A stretch of DNA of 64,000 nucleotides from an uncultured Lachnospiraceae bacterium (lineage in GTDB: Bacteria > Bacillota > Clostridia > Lachnospirales > Lachnospiraceae): assembly GCA_902781215.1 (NCBI GenBank), contig CACZIO010000004.1:89513-153512 (forward strand), written 5' to 3'. Below are positions 35,468-43,940 of this stretch, one piece after another. The translations under genes and the position numbers were made by a program. The notes under the pieces are model-generated. The model was not told the origin of the DNA and did not search any database. It saw nothing but the letters and a program-made list of their open reading frames with translations. The number at the start of each line of letters is the position of its first letter. Position 1 is the stretch's first letter.

Positions 35468-37300
35468 CTACTGCTGCGTGCTTTCACTATTGCTGCTTTG
35501 TTCCGCACCAGAGGACGTATCCCCGGTACCGGATGTCTGGCTGCTGTTTCCTGCACTGCCGGAAGAGGTTGTTCCCGCGTGAACCGTGGATCGGAAATAA
35601 TCATTAATAGCTGCTTCCGCCTCTTCCAGTTTTCCATTAATTCTGACAATCTGTTCTCTATAGAAATCGGAATCAACCTGCGCGTTTTCAATGAACAGCT
35701 TTGCCCTGCTCAAAGTTGTCCGCATATCGGACTCCGTTACGCCCTGTTCATGGTAAGTTACCAGATAGGGCCCGTTTAATTCACTCTGGACTTCATCGCA
35801 GACCCGGATCGGATATCCGATGGAACCGGTCACTTCTGTCAAAGTATCCAGTTCCTGCGTGAGTTCATCGAGCTTGTCCCAGTACACACGGGCGTCCTGA
35901 TTGTCCTTGATTTGTTTGGATTTCCTGCTCTCTCTGTTGTTGTTCTGCTTTTTCTGATAGGCCTCTGCCACCTCCAACATCAGCCGGGCCTCCCCCAGCG
36001 TCTGTCCCTCCAGGCCTCCGCTGTCCACAGCATACCCCAGGTACTCCCGGGCATTGCTTTTCCCTCCGGGACAGTTGAGATAGACCATCGAGCCGAGCCG
36101 GAAGTTAAAATCCGCATAAGTGACAATATCCCGTTCCTTCAGGAGATCGATATTAAATTTGCGGTGCCCGGAATCTCCATCCGTGCTGTGCAGACAGCTG
36201 ATGATATTGCTATAATCTTCTGACGATATCTCCGGCAGGTTTTCAATATCCTCGATGAGCTTCTGATAGGCTTCCGGGTTGCCGGGATCAAGCGCCATGG
36301 CTGCCCGATAGACTGTAAGCTTATCTGAAAAGTCTGTTTCCGACGCAGATTCCGAGATATAGCGCTCGTACTGCTGGCCTTTTGTGCTGGCATAGGCTGC
36401 TCTGAACCCGATGCCTGCGCCTGCCGCAATGACAGATACCCCGACACATGCGAGGAAGCTGAACAGCCTGCGCTTACGCCTGGCTTTCTCCGCGTCATCC
36501 TCCTTGTGGACATTTTCGAGGGCAAACATCAATTCCGCGCAGTTCTGATAGCGTTCCGCCGGATTCGGTCTGCAGCATTTGTTGATGATCTTCTCCAGTC
36601 CGCTTCCCTTCATATGGGGAAGGAAATCTCCGATCGGGAGGATCTCAAAATTCGTATCCGCAGGACTGTATCCTGTCACAAGGTGGTACATGGTTGCGCC
36701 GAGGTTATAGATGTCTGTGCGTCCGTCGGTCTGCCCGCGTCCGCCGAACTGCTCGGGCGCAGCATATCCGCGCGTTCCCAGCCAGGTGGTGTCCTCATTC
36801 CGCGTGTCCTTGTATTCCCTCGCCGTACCGAAGTCGATCAGCGTGACCTCTCCGTTGGGGCGGAGCATGACATTGGCGGGCTTCATATCCCTGTAAATGA
36901 TCGGGGGACGCCTGCTGTGCAGATACCCCAGTACATCGCAGAGCTGCTTCGCCCATTCGATCACCTTCTCCGGATGCTGCGGTCCCTCTACCTCAAGCAG
37001 GTGCTGCAGACTGTTTCCCTCGATGTAATCCATAACGATGATGAAGCTGTCATCCTTATCGATCACATCGATGATACTGGGAAGGTTTGGGTGATTGAGC
37101 TTTTTGAGCATCTCGGTCTCAGCGACCAGTCCCTGGCTGACAACCGTAGTATCGTTGCCGCCGTCCTTGCGGACCTCCTTGACCGCCCAGGTCTTGTTTG
37201 CCCTCTCGTTTAACGCCAGATAGACCACGCTCATTCCCCCGTGGCCTATCTCGTTCAGTATTTTATATTTTCCGTCCAGTAAGGATCCTACTTCCAGCAT
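35468..37300 (-). CDS. Transmembrane Ser/Thr protein kinase (PrkC-like kinase domain)
   Basis: 610 residues. Kinase domain about 8-265: IGHGGMSVVYLA, lysine in WAVKEV, YRDMKPANVML near 136 (Tyr for His), IDFGTARE, then TRGYAAPEQFGG. These are features of active PknB/PrkC-like kinases. One membrane span near 275-298 is followed by an outside region of TPR-like helices (about 305-560) and a Ser/Thr/Gly tail; PASTA repeats are absent. GGGGAG is 9 bases before the ATG. It lies directly after a PP2C phosphatase gene (34 bases), the standard kinase-phosphatase pairing of Gram-positive bacteria. Confidence 0.92.
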   Translation of the reverse strand: MLEVGSLLDGKYKILNEIGHGGMSVVYLALNERANKTWAVKEVRKDGGNDTTVVSQGLVAETEMLKKLNHPNLPSIIDVIDKDDSFIIVMDYIEGNSLQHLLEVEGPQHPEKVIEWAKQLCDVLGYLHSRRPPIIYRDMKPANVMLRPNGEVTLIDFGTAREYKDTRNEDTTWLGTRGYAAPEQFGGRGQTDGRTDIYNLGATMYHLVTGYSPADTNFEILPIGDFLPHMKGSGLEKIINKCCRPNPAERYQNCAELMFALENVHKEDDAEKARRKRRLFSFLACVGVSVIAAGAGIGFRAAYASTKGQQYERYISESASETDFSDKLTVYRAAMALDPGNPEAYQKLIEDIENLPEISSEDYSNIISCLHSTDGDSGHRKFNIDLLKERDIVTYADFNFRLGSMVYLNCPGGKSNAREYLGYAVDSGGLEGQTLGEARLMLEVAEAYQKKQNNNRESRKSKQIKDNQDARVYWDKLDELTQELDTLTEVTGSIGYPIRVCDEVQSELNGPYLVTYHEQGVTESDMRTTLSRAKLFIENAQVDSDFYREQIVRINGKLEEAEAAINDYFRSTVHAGTTSSGSAGNSSQTSGTGDTSSGAEQSSNSESTQQ

Positions 37301-37333
37301 AAATCTCTTCTCCCCGTATATCCGTTACTGCCT

Positions 37334-38125
37334 TTACAGAAGTTTCACCAGGATCGCGCTGATATTATCGTCCTCATGCCGGTCGATGTTCAGTCTGGTC
37401 ATCTGTACGAGCCGCTGCCGCATGATTTCCTCGCTCGTCATCTGCACCGGATGAAAAGCCTGATAAAACTCCTCCGGGGCGATTACATGCCGGAAACCGT
37501 CACAGCACAGCATGAAGACATGCCCCGGTGCCGTACTGCCATGAGAAAAAACAGGGCGTACAAAGGGGCTTGCCCCAATGCATTGCAGCAGCACACTGCG
37601 CTGCGGATCCGTCAATGTCTCCTCATAGGTCATGCGGCCGGCATCCATCTCCCGCTGGACATATGTCTGATCTTTTGTCAGCTGGTAAATATTGTCCGAC
37701 AGCAGATAGACCCGGGAATCCCCGACATTCAGCGTGTAGTAGTCCTCACCGACGATCAGAACCGCGACCGCCGTCGTACCCAGAGACGTATGAAAGCTCC
37801 TGCCATAATTCCCGATGGCGCGGCTGCTCCGGTCGATCAGGGAAGACCACTGTCCCCACAGCCTCTCTTCATTGATCTGGCCGTCTCCTGTTTCCTCCAG
37901 GAGGCCGGGCAATTCATTCTCAAACCACCCGGCAAAGGCATTTACCATGGCAGCACTGGCAACCTCTCCCTTCGAGAGGCCTCCCATACCATCACACACA
38001 GAGGCAAAGAGAATGTTGCCCTTCTCTGTTTCCGCCTGCATGATGATCATAGAGTCCTGATTGTTCTTTTTTCTGGTACCCACATCGGTATGGGTCGCTG
38101 TTAGGAATTTCATACCTGAAAACAT
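37334..38125 (-). CDS. PP2C-family Ser/Thr phosphatase
   Basis: 263 residues from the ATG at 38125. PP2C metal motifs are present: THTDVGTRKKNNQDS, VCDGMGG, LNVGDSRVYLL, LCCDGFRHV and a final DDNISAILV. All the acidic ligands are kept, so it should be active and oppose the adjacent kinase. AGGAGG is only 2 bases from this ATG; an in-frame ATG at 38113 is a reasonable alternative, as most family members start close to the T-H-T-D segment. Cytosolic, in the same transcription unit as the protease and kinase. Confidence 0.9.
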   Translation of the reverse strand: MFSGMKFLTATHTDVGTRKKNNQDSMIIMQAETEKGNILFASVCDGMGGLSKGEVASAAMVNAFAGWFENELPGLLEETGDGQINEERLWGQWSSLIDRSSRAIGNYGRSFHTSLGTTAVAVLIVGEDYYTLNVGDSRVYLLSDNIYQLTKDQTYVQREMDAGRMTYEETLTDPQRSVLLQCIGASPFVRPVFSHGSTAPGHVFMLCCDGFRHVIAPEEFYQAFHPVQMTSEEIMRQRLVQMTRLNIDRHEDDNISAILVKLL

Positions 38126-38207
38126 GGCCTCCTGTTTGCAAACATACACGATCAGCACTGCACAATGTACAGCTGTACTGTGCTGTGTCATGTTCTGTTT
38201 CGTACAA

Positions 38208-38240
38208 CCGGCATCTGCCAATTACCTTGACAGATGCCGG
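38208..38240 (-). repeat. Perfect 10-bp hairpin between protease and phosphatase genes
   Basis: CCGGCATCTG (38208-38217) and CAGATGCCGG (38231-38240) are exact reverse complements, loop 13 bases. There is no T-run. A 12-base palindrome GTACAGCTGTAC lies just beside it near 38167. The gap 38126-38374 has no gene. Confidence 0.6.
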
Positions 38241-38374
38241 TCATGACTTCTGATTCACTGCAGCTGCAGGTTTATTCCGTCATCGTGGTATTGATCTGCC
38301 AGATACTCACCTTGTTCGTCCGGAACATCCGCATTGCAGTTTCCCGGTTTTAACCGGTCTGGATGTGAACCGGA

Positions 38375-40057
38375 TCAAAAGGCGTTGTAGGTGAACTCTT
38401 CATCCGCGAAGGTGACCTTGTCGCCGTTGTTGAGGCGAACCTCCTGGTTTGCTGTCGCACGGACCGAGTTGACAAATGTGCAGTTTGTACTGTTCTGGTC
38501 AACGACATAGGTGCTGCCGTTGCGGTTCACAATGATCGCGTGCAGACGTCCGACTGCAGGGTTATCGCTGATGCAGTAATCCACGCGGCTGCGCTCACGT
38601 CCGATCTTGAACTGCTCTCTGTTGATGGTGATGCGCTCATTTGTCTTGCTGCGGGTCAGGGAACCGTAGTTGCCGCCGCCGCTCAGCACGGTCGTTGCAT
38701 TGCTGTCACCGCCGAGGACCGTCGTGTCCGCAGCTCCGCCGCTCAGTACGGTCGTGCCCGACTCAGGCTTGCCGGCATAGTTGTCAAATCCACCGGCAGG
38801 GCCATATCCCGCACCGCCTGCAGGAGCTGTCGGGCCGCCGCTGAATCCGCCCATATCAGGGCCTGCCCCGTAGACGGGAGGCTCAGGCTTTTTGCCGGGC
38901 TTGAGCAGGACGATCACAATGATCAGGATGACAACTGCCGCAATGATCGCAATGATCGCAGGCAGCGGAATGGTCTTTTCGGAGGGAACCGGCTCTGGTT
39001 CTGGTTCTGGTTCTGCTTCCAGAGCCTTCTTGGCGTCATTCAGGCGTGTCGTTGCAGATACGACCTCCTGCTCTGTGGCATCCTCCTTGGCCAGGATCTC
39101 CTGTGCATTGGTGACCGCCGCATTGAACTCCGTGACCTTCGCTTCATCAGCGCCCTCTGCGGGAGGGGTCCCTGCGCCGTCGACTGCGCTCTGCAGGGCG
39201 CTCTTGTCTACAACTGTTGGCTCAGGAGCGGGAGTGACATCGGGTGCCTGAGACTCTGTAAACTCAATTCCCAGAGGCCTCATCATCTCGAGGAGCTCCT
39301 CGACATCGATGGCATACATGTAGTCGGTCTGGAAGCCATCACCGGAAACTGCGCCTTTGGTAATGCCGATGACATCGCCGGCATAGTTGACGACAGGGCC
39401 GCCGGAGCATCCTTCAGGCATCTGTGCATTGTGGACAATGTACTTGACCGTATTGACCGCAGCCTTCTTATTGATGAGTCCGCCGTTAACGGTGACATCA
39501 TCGCTGGTATAGGTATTCATGTCGTTGACCGCAACCTGGATCCAGGGGAATCCCAGCGTATAGCAGGGTGCCGTCGCTTTGACATCTCCGGTATTGATCT
39601 TGAGGAAAGTCTTGTTCTGAAGTGCGGAATCGAGTTTAAGAATAGAAAGATCTGCGTTCTGGCTCTCCGTCACAACCTTGGCCTGAATGGCCTGATCGCG
39701 ATACACGCTGATCTGGATCACCTTTCTCTCGTCGGCCTGCTTCTCATTCAGGTCCATGTTCTCCTGAATCCAGGCATAACTGTCACTGTCAAAATGGACC
39801 ACGTGGTAATTGGTCACCAGGTTGTCCGCGTTCACCAGAAAGCCAGTTCCGGCCTGGATATCGACCACTTTGTTGGTCTCCTTATCCTTGACGCCGACAC
39901 GGACCTGCAGGACGCCCTGCTTGTCGTTTTCTACGGCGTCATTGCCGCTGGCGGCGCCGCCCACATCTGCGGCAAATGCCGACAGGCCCATCGCAAGCAC
40001 CAGGCACAACGCAAGCGCCAGCGACAGCAGGCGTTTCAAACCCTTTTTCGCTTTCAT
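38375..40057 (-). CDS. Membrane HtrA-like serine protease with cytosolic FHA domain
   Basis: 560 residues from the ATG at 40057 (AAGGAGG 7 bases upstream). Signal peptide to about AFAA (residue 30). Trypsin-fold domain with His in NYHVV (about 85), Asp in ADLSIL (about 135) and Ser in GCSGGP (about 218), so the triad is complete. Then a helical FIVAR-like stretch, a Pro/Glu linker, one membrane span (about 366-388), a Gly-rich linker holding three TTVL motifs, and a C-terminal FHA domain with IGRERSR and NSTNCTF. The FHA Ser of S-x-x-H is Gly (GRLH). An outside protease joined to an inside phospho-reader suggests kinase-controlled processing of surface or exported proteins. Confidence 0.9.
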   Translation of the reverse strand: MKAKKGLKRLLSLALALCLVLAMGLSAFAADVGGAASGNDAVENDKQGVLQVRVGVKDKETNKVVDIQAGTGFLVNADNLVTNYHVVHFDSDSYAWIQENMDLNEKQADERKVIQISVYRDQAIQAKVVTESQNADLSILKLDSALQNKTFLKINTGDVKATAPCYTLGFPWIQVAVNDMNTYTSDDVTVNGGLINKKAAVNTVKYIVHNAQMPEGCSGGPVVNYAGDVIGITKGAVSGDGFQTDYMYAIDVEELLEMMRPLGIEFTESQAPDVTPAPEPTVVDKSALQSAVDGAGTPPAEGADEAKVTEFNAAVTNAQEILAKEDATEQEVVSATTRLNDAKKALEAEPEPEPEPVPSEKTIPLPAIIAIIAAVVILIIVIVLLKPGKKPEPPVYGAGPDMGGFSGGPTAPAGGAGYGPAGGFDNYAGKPESGTTVLSGGAADTTVLGGDSNATTVLSGGGNYGSLTRSKTNERITINREQFKIGRERSRVDYCISDNPAVGRLHAIIVNRNGSTYVVDQNSTNCTFVNSVRATANQEVRLNNGDKVTFADEEFTYNAF

Positions 40058-40117
40058 ACTATGTCCTCCTTTTCCCGGCGCAGGCGGGTCCATGCCAGCC
40101 GCCGGCAAATGTTTCCT

Positions 40118-40142
40118 GGAACGCGTCTACACAACGCGTTCC
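40118..40142 (-). repeat. 9-bp hairpin in the leader of the protease gene
   Basis: GGAACGCGT (40118-40126) and ACGCGTTCC (40134-40142) pair perfectly with a 7-base loop, in the untranslated leader about 60 bases before the protease ATG. Confidence 0.55.
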
Positions 40143-40348
40143 CGCTTTCTTCCCGGCCTCACCATATGCTTTGCCTTATCTTTGTTCATACGGCACGGCA
40201 TGCGGAAGAAAGCACCTCTGTTGCTATTTGCACAACCACGGTGATCTGCGTGAGAGCTGACTGCATACGGATCATCACAGGCGAAGCATCACTGTCTTCT
40301 GCCATGAATCAGAACCTTTTCAGTTCAGCTGCACAACAATAACCATTG

Positions 40349-40379
40349 ATTATACATATCGTTTTTAATTTTACGACAA
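40349..40379 (-). promoter_or_regulatory. Candidate promoter of the protease/kinase/surface operon
   Basis: TATAAT (40349-40354, read on the minus strand) with TTGTCG (40374-40379) 19 bases away, in an AT-rich gap about 290 bases before the protease ATG. The -10 is perfect; the spacing is slightly long. Confidence 0.45.
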
Positions 40380-40752
40380 TGCACATTAAAATGCCAGTTC
40401 TATTTCTAGGATTATTTCCAAAATGTGCTGATTTTTCACTTGATCATCCGGGATTATTCCAAAATACGTTCCATTCGCAAATATTGACCATTCTGATCAA
40501 CACGCCGTGGACCCCTTGTTTTCAATAATCAAAAAGGATTATCATTATACATACCGGAATCAGGAAGGATCTTTTTTAACCTGTGAAGACAACCGTTCCT
40601 GTATATCTACCTGTTCTCTTCATTTCTGAAGACATCATACCCCTTTATATTCAGCGAAGGGTTCCGCAACGACAAACAACCTGTTTTCACTGATGAACAG
40701 CAGCTTCATATCCGATGCACAAACTAATAGATATTTTTTAGTTCGCTTAATA

Positions 40753-40798
40753 AAATACGATATATTTAATTATTAATATCGTATTTCATATTTATAAT
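40753..40798 (+). promoter_or_regulatory. Probable operator and promoter of the XRE gene
   Basis: AAATACGATAT (40753-40763) and ATATCGTATTT (40776-40786) form an exact 11-bp inverted repeat, followed by TATAAT at 40793-40798. The repeat covers the -35 position (TTATTA at 40770-40775). The layout fits autoregulation by the XRE protein encoded downstream. Confidence 0.55.
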
Positions 40799-40894
40799 AA
40801 TACATCATACAAATTCATAATTTGAAATACACACCGCCTAAGGTGAATACGGAATAGCGATATATAATTCCCGTCAGAACGCCGGAGGAGTGAT

Positions 40895-41230
40895 ATGGTT
40901 CGAGAAAAGTCAAAATTCGATGTATTAGGCAAAATAGAACAGGAACGACTTTACAGGAAATGGACGGAATATACACTCGCAAAAAACTCAGGCATTGCAC
41001 AGTCCACGATCTCGACATGGTATCGCAAACAGCTGCAGCCCTCGATCGCATCCATCGAAAAAATCTGTGCCGGCTTCGGTATGACACTCTCCGAGTTTTT
41101 TTCAGACAAGGAATCCAGCACCCGCAGTGTCCTGACAGAAGAGCAGTATAGACTATTTGAAGGATGGGCAAAACTCAGTCCGGAACAGAAACGAATCCTG
41201 GTCGAGCTGATTCAGGTCATGGACAGTTGA
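40895..41230 (+). CDS. XRE-family transcriptional regulator
   Basis: 111 residues, the only plus-strand gene in the first 57 kb. A helix-turn-helix covers residues 12-68: EYTLAKNSGIAQSTISTWYR, then PSIASIEKICAGFGMTLSEFF. The C-terminal part (LTEEQYRLFEGWAKLSPEQK) is a common dimerisation tail. GGAGG precedes the ATG. Its stop directly abuts the stop of the permease gene on the other strand. It probably represses its own promoter through the inverted repeat at 40753; control of the wider locus is possible. Confidence 0.85.
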   Translation: MVREKSKFDVLGKIEQERLYRKWTEYTLAKNSGIAQSTISTWYRKQLQPSIASIEKICAGFGMTLSEFFSDKESSTRSVLTEEQYRLFEGWAKLSPEQKRILVELIQVMDS

Positions 41231-42055
41231 TCATCTCCTGTCCCTGTCCACGAAACTCAGCGCCACAATACTCAGCACAACGCATACGCCGGTGATCAGC
41301 ACCATGATGAGCCAGATTTTTGCGAGGTTTATATCCTCCGCTTTCTGCCATGGATTATCGCTCATCAGGAGCCCCCACATACTGTATTCCACAGAATCTG
41401 TCGTCAGGGCGATCGACATCAAGCCGTTCAGTCCCCACTTGCTAATCGTTATATTGGATATTTTGTCGGTAATACCCTCTAGCTCAAAAACGATTCCGGC
41501 CATGATCAGTTGAACGATCAGTACAAAAGGCATCACGGTCATGGCTGAATTGGAATCTCTGACAACACAGGACACGAGCATTGCCAGCATGTCTGCAGCA
41601 AATGTCGTCAGATACAATGTAATATACAGATCAACAACCATGGGAAAGATCAGCCCCGCATCCGGCAAATGAGAGGCATTTTTGATCAGGATGACTGTCA
41701 ATACGATCATGACCTCCAGTGCGCACAGCATCGCCTCGAAAATGACATGCGCCAGAATGTAAGAAGAAATGTGGAGTCCTGTGCGATGCTCTCTCTTGAT
41801 GATCCCCCTTTCGCGGCAGATTGACTGGATTGAATTAAACAGCCCGACCCAGATGCAGGCACATACAAACGCAAAACAGCTGTTTTTTGTCTGCCTGTAT
41901 TCAACGAAGGTATCCGCACTTGTGACCAGGGAAATCAGCAGCATGATGATCAGTGTGGATATCAGATTCTTCCATTGTCTTTCATTAAAGAATAAACGCC
42001 AGCACTTTCCCACATAGATTCTGATCTGGTCCGTTCTTCCGATCCTCTTCCCCAT
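41231..42055 (-). CDS. ABC-2-type permease of the FHA-ABC transporter
   Basis: 274 residues with six hydrophobic segments; begins with a cytosolic KCWRLFFNERQWKNL stretch then spans near 33-50, 60-80, 105-130, 140-165, 170-195 and 245-270. The pattern resembles the ABCG/ABC2 membrane domain, including the RDSNSAMTVMPF region. It is encoded after the FHA-FHA-ATPase gene, a split version of Rv1747-type transporters in which both parts are one chain. Substrate unknown; Rv1747 is linked to cell-wall glycolipid export. It converges on the XRE gene. Confidence 0.82.
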   Translation of the reverse strand: MGKRIGRTDQIRIYVGKCWRLFFNERQWKNLISTLIIMLLISLVTSADTFVEYRQTKNSCFAFVCACIWVGLFNSIQSICRERGIIKREHRTGLHISSYILAHVIFEAMLCALEVMIVLTVILIKNASHLPDAGLIFPMVVDLYITLYLTTFAADMLAMLVSCVVRDSNSAMTVMPFVLIVQLIMAGIVFELEGITDKISNITISKWGLNGLMSIALTTDSVEYSMWGLLMSDNPWQKAEDINLAKIWLIMVLITGVCVVLSIVALSFVDRDRR

Positions 42056-42192
42056 TCCTTTTCTTCCTCACATCACCCGTATGTCTGTCAGCGCATCCCT
42101 TTCCAGGTATTGATCCGACGCGCAGATGCTCTATATCAATTGATAACGTCGCCGGTTTTGCCGTCGCCGCTCTCGACGAATTGATCATTTTC

Positions 42193-43863
42193 CTATCGAA
42201 AACGGTTTTTGTACAGCTCCATATAGTGATCTGCCAGACCTTCTCCGCCTTCTTCCCTGCGGTTCACACGCCGGACGATCTCTTCCAGTGATTTTGTGTG
42301 AAAGAAAGTCATTGCTTCTGATGACGGCCCGTAAAATATCAGATGTCCGACATTATCTGCAGCACTCTTTGCAAGTACGATCACCTTGTCAAAGAGATCA
42401 ATCGCCCGATCAGGTGCATGAGAGATCACCATAACGATCCTGCCCTGGTCCGAGATCTGCCTGAGGTTTTCCATCAGCTCCCTGGCCATCACACCATCCA
42501 GTCCTGAATCAGGTTCATCCAGGAAAAAGAGCGATGGATTTCCAATGTATTCGACCGCAATACTCAGCCTTTTGCGCTGTCCCCCGCTGATCTTCCCGAC
42601 CAGCTCGTCCTTTTCCGCGAGAAGGCCGAATAACTCCAGCGTATAGAACACTCTCTGCTGCCGGGCATTCGCGTCCAGATTCTCCGGCAGGCGCATCTGT
42701 GCAGCATTATCGAGCGTGTCATATACGACATCTTCCATGCGGAGCAGATCCTGCTGCGGGACATACCCAATCTCATATTTCATTTTGTCGAATTCACGAT
42801 ATATGTCCGTCCCATTATAGAGAATCTGGCCGACAGCCGGCTCGTAGCCCATCACCGCGTTCATAAAAGTTGTTTTTCCTGCGCCAGATCCTCCCAGGAT
42901 CAGCACCAGTTCCCCATTGCTCACCTGCAGATCAATGTCTTTGAGAAGGGTCTTTTTCTGAAATTTGCTCCAGACATAACGCTCTTTGATATGAATGGAC
43001 AGACGGCCGCCTGCATGTTTTGCCACATGGGCTTTGGCCTCCCTGTTCTCAAGAAGCTTTCGATGAGCTGCTTCGGCAATGTCGATGTTCTCCAGGTTAC
43101 GTGGATTTTCCTGTCCGGATTCAATCGCCCCCCCTTTACGATATTTTTTCCCTTCCGGTTTAACAGCAGGCCTTTTTTCCGGAATTACATCCTCCTGGTA
43201 CAAAAGCTGTTTTCCTTCAAATAGAAAAATATGGTGGGCGATACAGACCAGATCCATCTTCTGTAAGAGTACAGGTTCTGTTATTTTGATGCCGTTCAGA
43301 TACACGCCATTCAGACTCTGATGATCAATGATTGCCCAGCCGTTTTGCGCATGAGAAAAAGCGGCGTGGTCGCGGGAAACTGTTTTCCCGCGCAGAGAAA
43401 TCTCCTTATTTCTTCCCACTCCGATCGATGTCATCTCATCTGAGAGCTCAATCCTTTTCCACTTTGTCGATAATCTTCCGGACAGTGCCACCGTCATCAC
43501 GACATCGTGTCCTGTCTCTCCATTGTTGGCAGGATGGATACGCAGGACACTTCCCTCTTTGAGAACAGATGTGGCCCCCTCCTCTGCCTGCTTCCCGTCG
43601 ACGCTCGTTCCGTTTTTACTGCCGGTATCCTGATAAGTGAGCTTTCCTTCTTCCGTCACGCAAAAAACGCCATGCCGTCTGGAAACAATCGGAGAATCTA
43701 TTTCCAGATCAGGCGTGGAACTGGAGGTCGGCCGTCCCACCGTCATGGTTCCTGCCAACGGATATTCAAGAGTATTTCCGTCAAAAAAGACAAAAAGCTT
43801 CGCTGCCCTGGCTGACTTCTTCACTTTTGCAGACCTGTTGTTTAAGTTCTCTTTCGCTTCCAT
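42193..43863 (-). CDS. ABC transporter ATPase with two N-terminal FHA domains
   Basis: 556 residues. FHA 1 (about 23-110) has TVGRPTSSS, VSRRHGVF and GSKNGTSV; FHA 2 (about 130-215) has GVGRNKEI, VSRDHAAF and SLNGVYLNG. Both keep the Arg, Ser, His and Asn that contact phosphothreonine. The ATPase (about 290-556) has Walker A GGSGAGKTT near 324, signature SGGQRKRLS near 429 and Walker B FFLDEPDSGLD near 447, of the ABCG type. This is the cytosolic half of a transporter resembling mycobacterial Rv1747, whose FHA domains are bound by phosphorylated partners under kinase PknF. Here several kinases are encoded nearby. Ribosome site is weak. Confidence 0.92.
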   Translation of the reverse strand: MEAKENLNNRSAKVKKSARAAKLFVFFDGNTLEYPLAGTMTVGRPTSSSTPDLEIDSPIVSRRHGVFCVTEEGKLTYQDTGSKNGTSVDGKQAEEGATSVLKEGSVLRIHPANNGETGHDVVMTVALSGRLSTKWKRIELSDEMTSIGVGRNKEISLRGKTVSRDHAAFSHAQNGWAIIDHQSLNGVYLNGIKITEPVLLQKMDLVCIAHHIFLFEGKQLLYQEDVIPEKRPAVKPEGKKYRKGGAIESGQENPRNLENIDIAEAAHRKLLENREAKAHVAKHAGGRLSIHIKERYVWSKFQKKTLLKDIDLQVSNGELVLILGGSGAGKTTFMNAVMGYEPAVGQILYNGTDIYREFDKMKYEIGYVPQQDLLRMEDVVYDTLDNAAQMRLPENLDANARQQRVFYTLELFGLLAEKDELVGKISGGQRKRLSIAVEYIGNPSLFFLDEPDSGLDGVMARELMENLRQISDQGRIVMVISHAPDRAIDLFDKVIVLAKSAADNVGHLIFYGPSSEAMTFFHTKSLEEIVRRVNRREEGGEGLADHYMELYKNRFR

Positions 43864-43884
43864 TGTTCCAATATCTCATACTTT

Positions 43885-43940
43885 CAAGACTCGCTTGCGA
43901 GTCTTGCACGCCGGATGCGGGTCGCCCGCAAGGGCATCAG
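43885..43940 (-). repeat. Tandem hairpins between the FHA membrane protein and FHA-ABC genes
   Basis: CAAGACTCGC (43885-43894) pairs with GCGAGTCTTG (43897-43906). Beside it lies TGCGGG-TCG-CCCGCA (near 43915-43929), overlapping the end of the upstream gene. Neither is followed by a T-run on the minus strand. Confidence 0.55.

Larger units (their letters stand above)
40058..40894. other. Divergent intergenic region
   Basis: About 840 bases separating the minus-strand protease operon from the plus-strand XRE gene. It holds the leader hairpin at 40118, the candidate minus promoter at 40349, and the inverted repeat and -10 of the XRE gene at 40753-40798. The middle (40400-40740) shows no gene. 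Confidence 0.6.

Noticed and set aside
38540-40342. Plus-strand open frame of 600 codons
   Set aside because: Antisense to the protease-FHA gene, whose signal peptide, triad and FHA domain are unambiguous.
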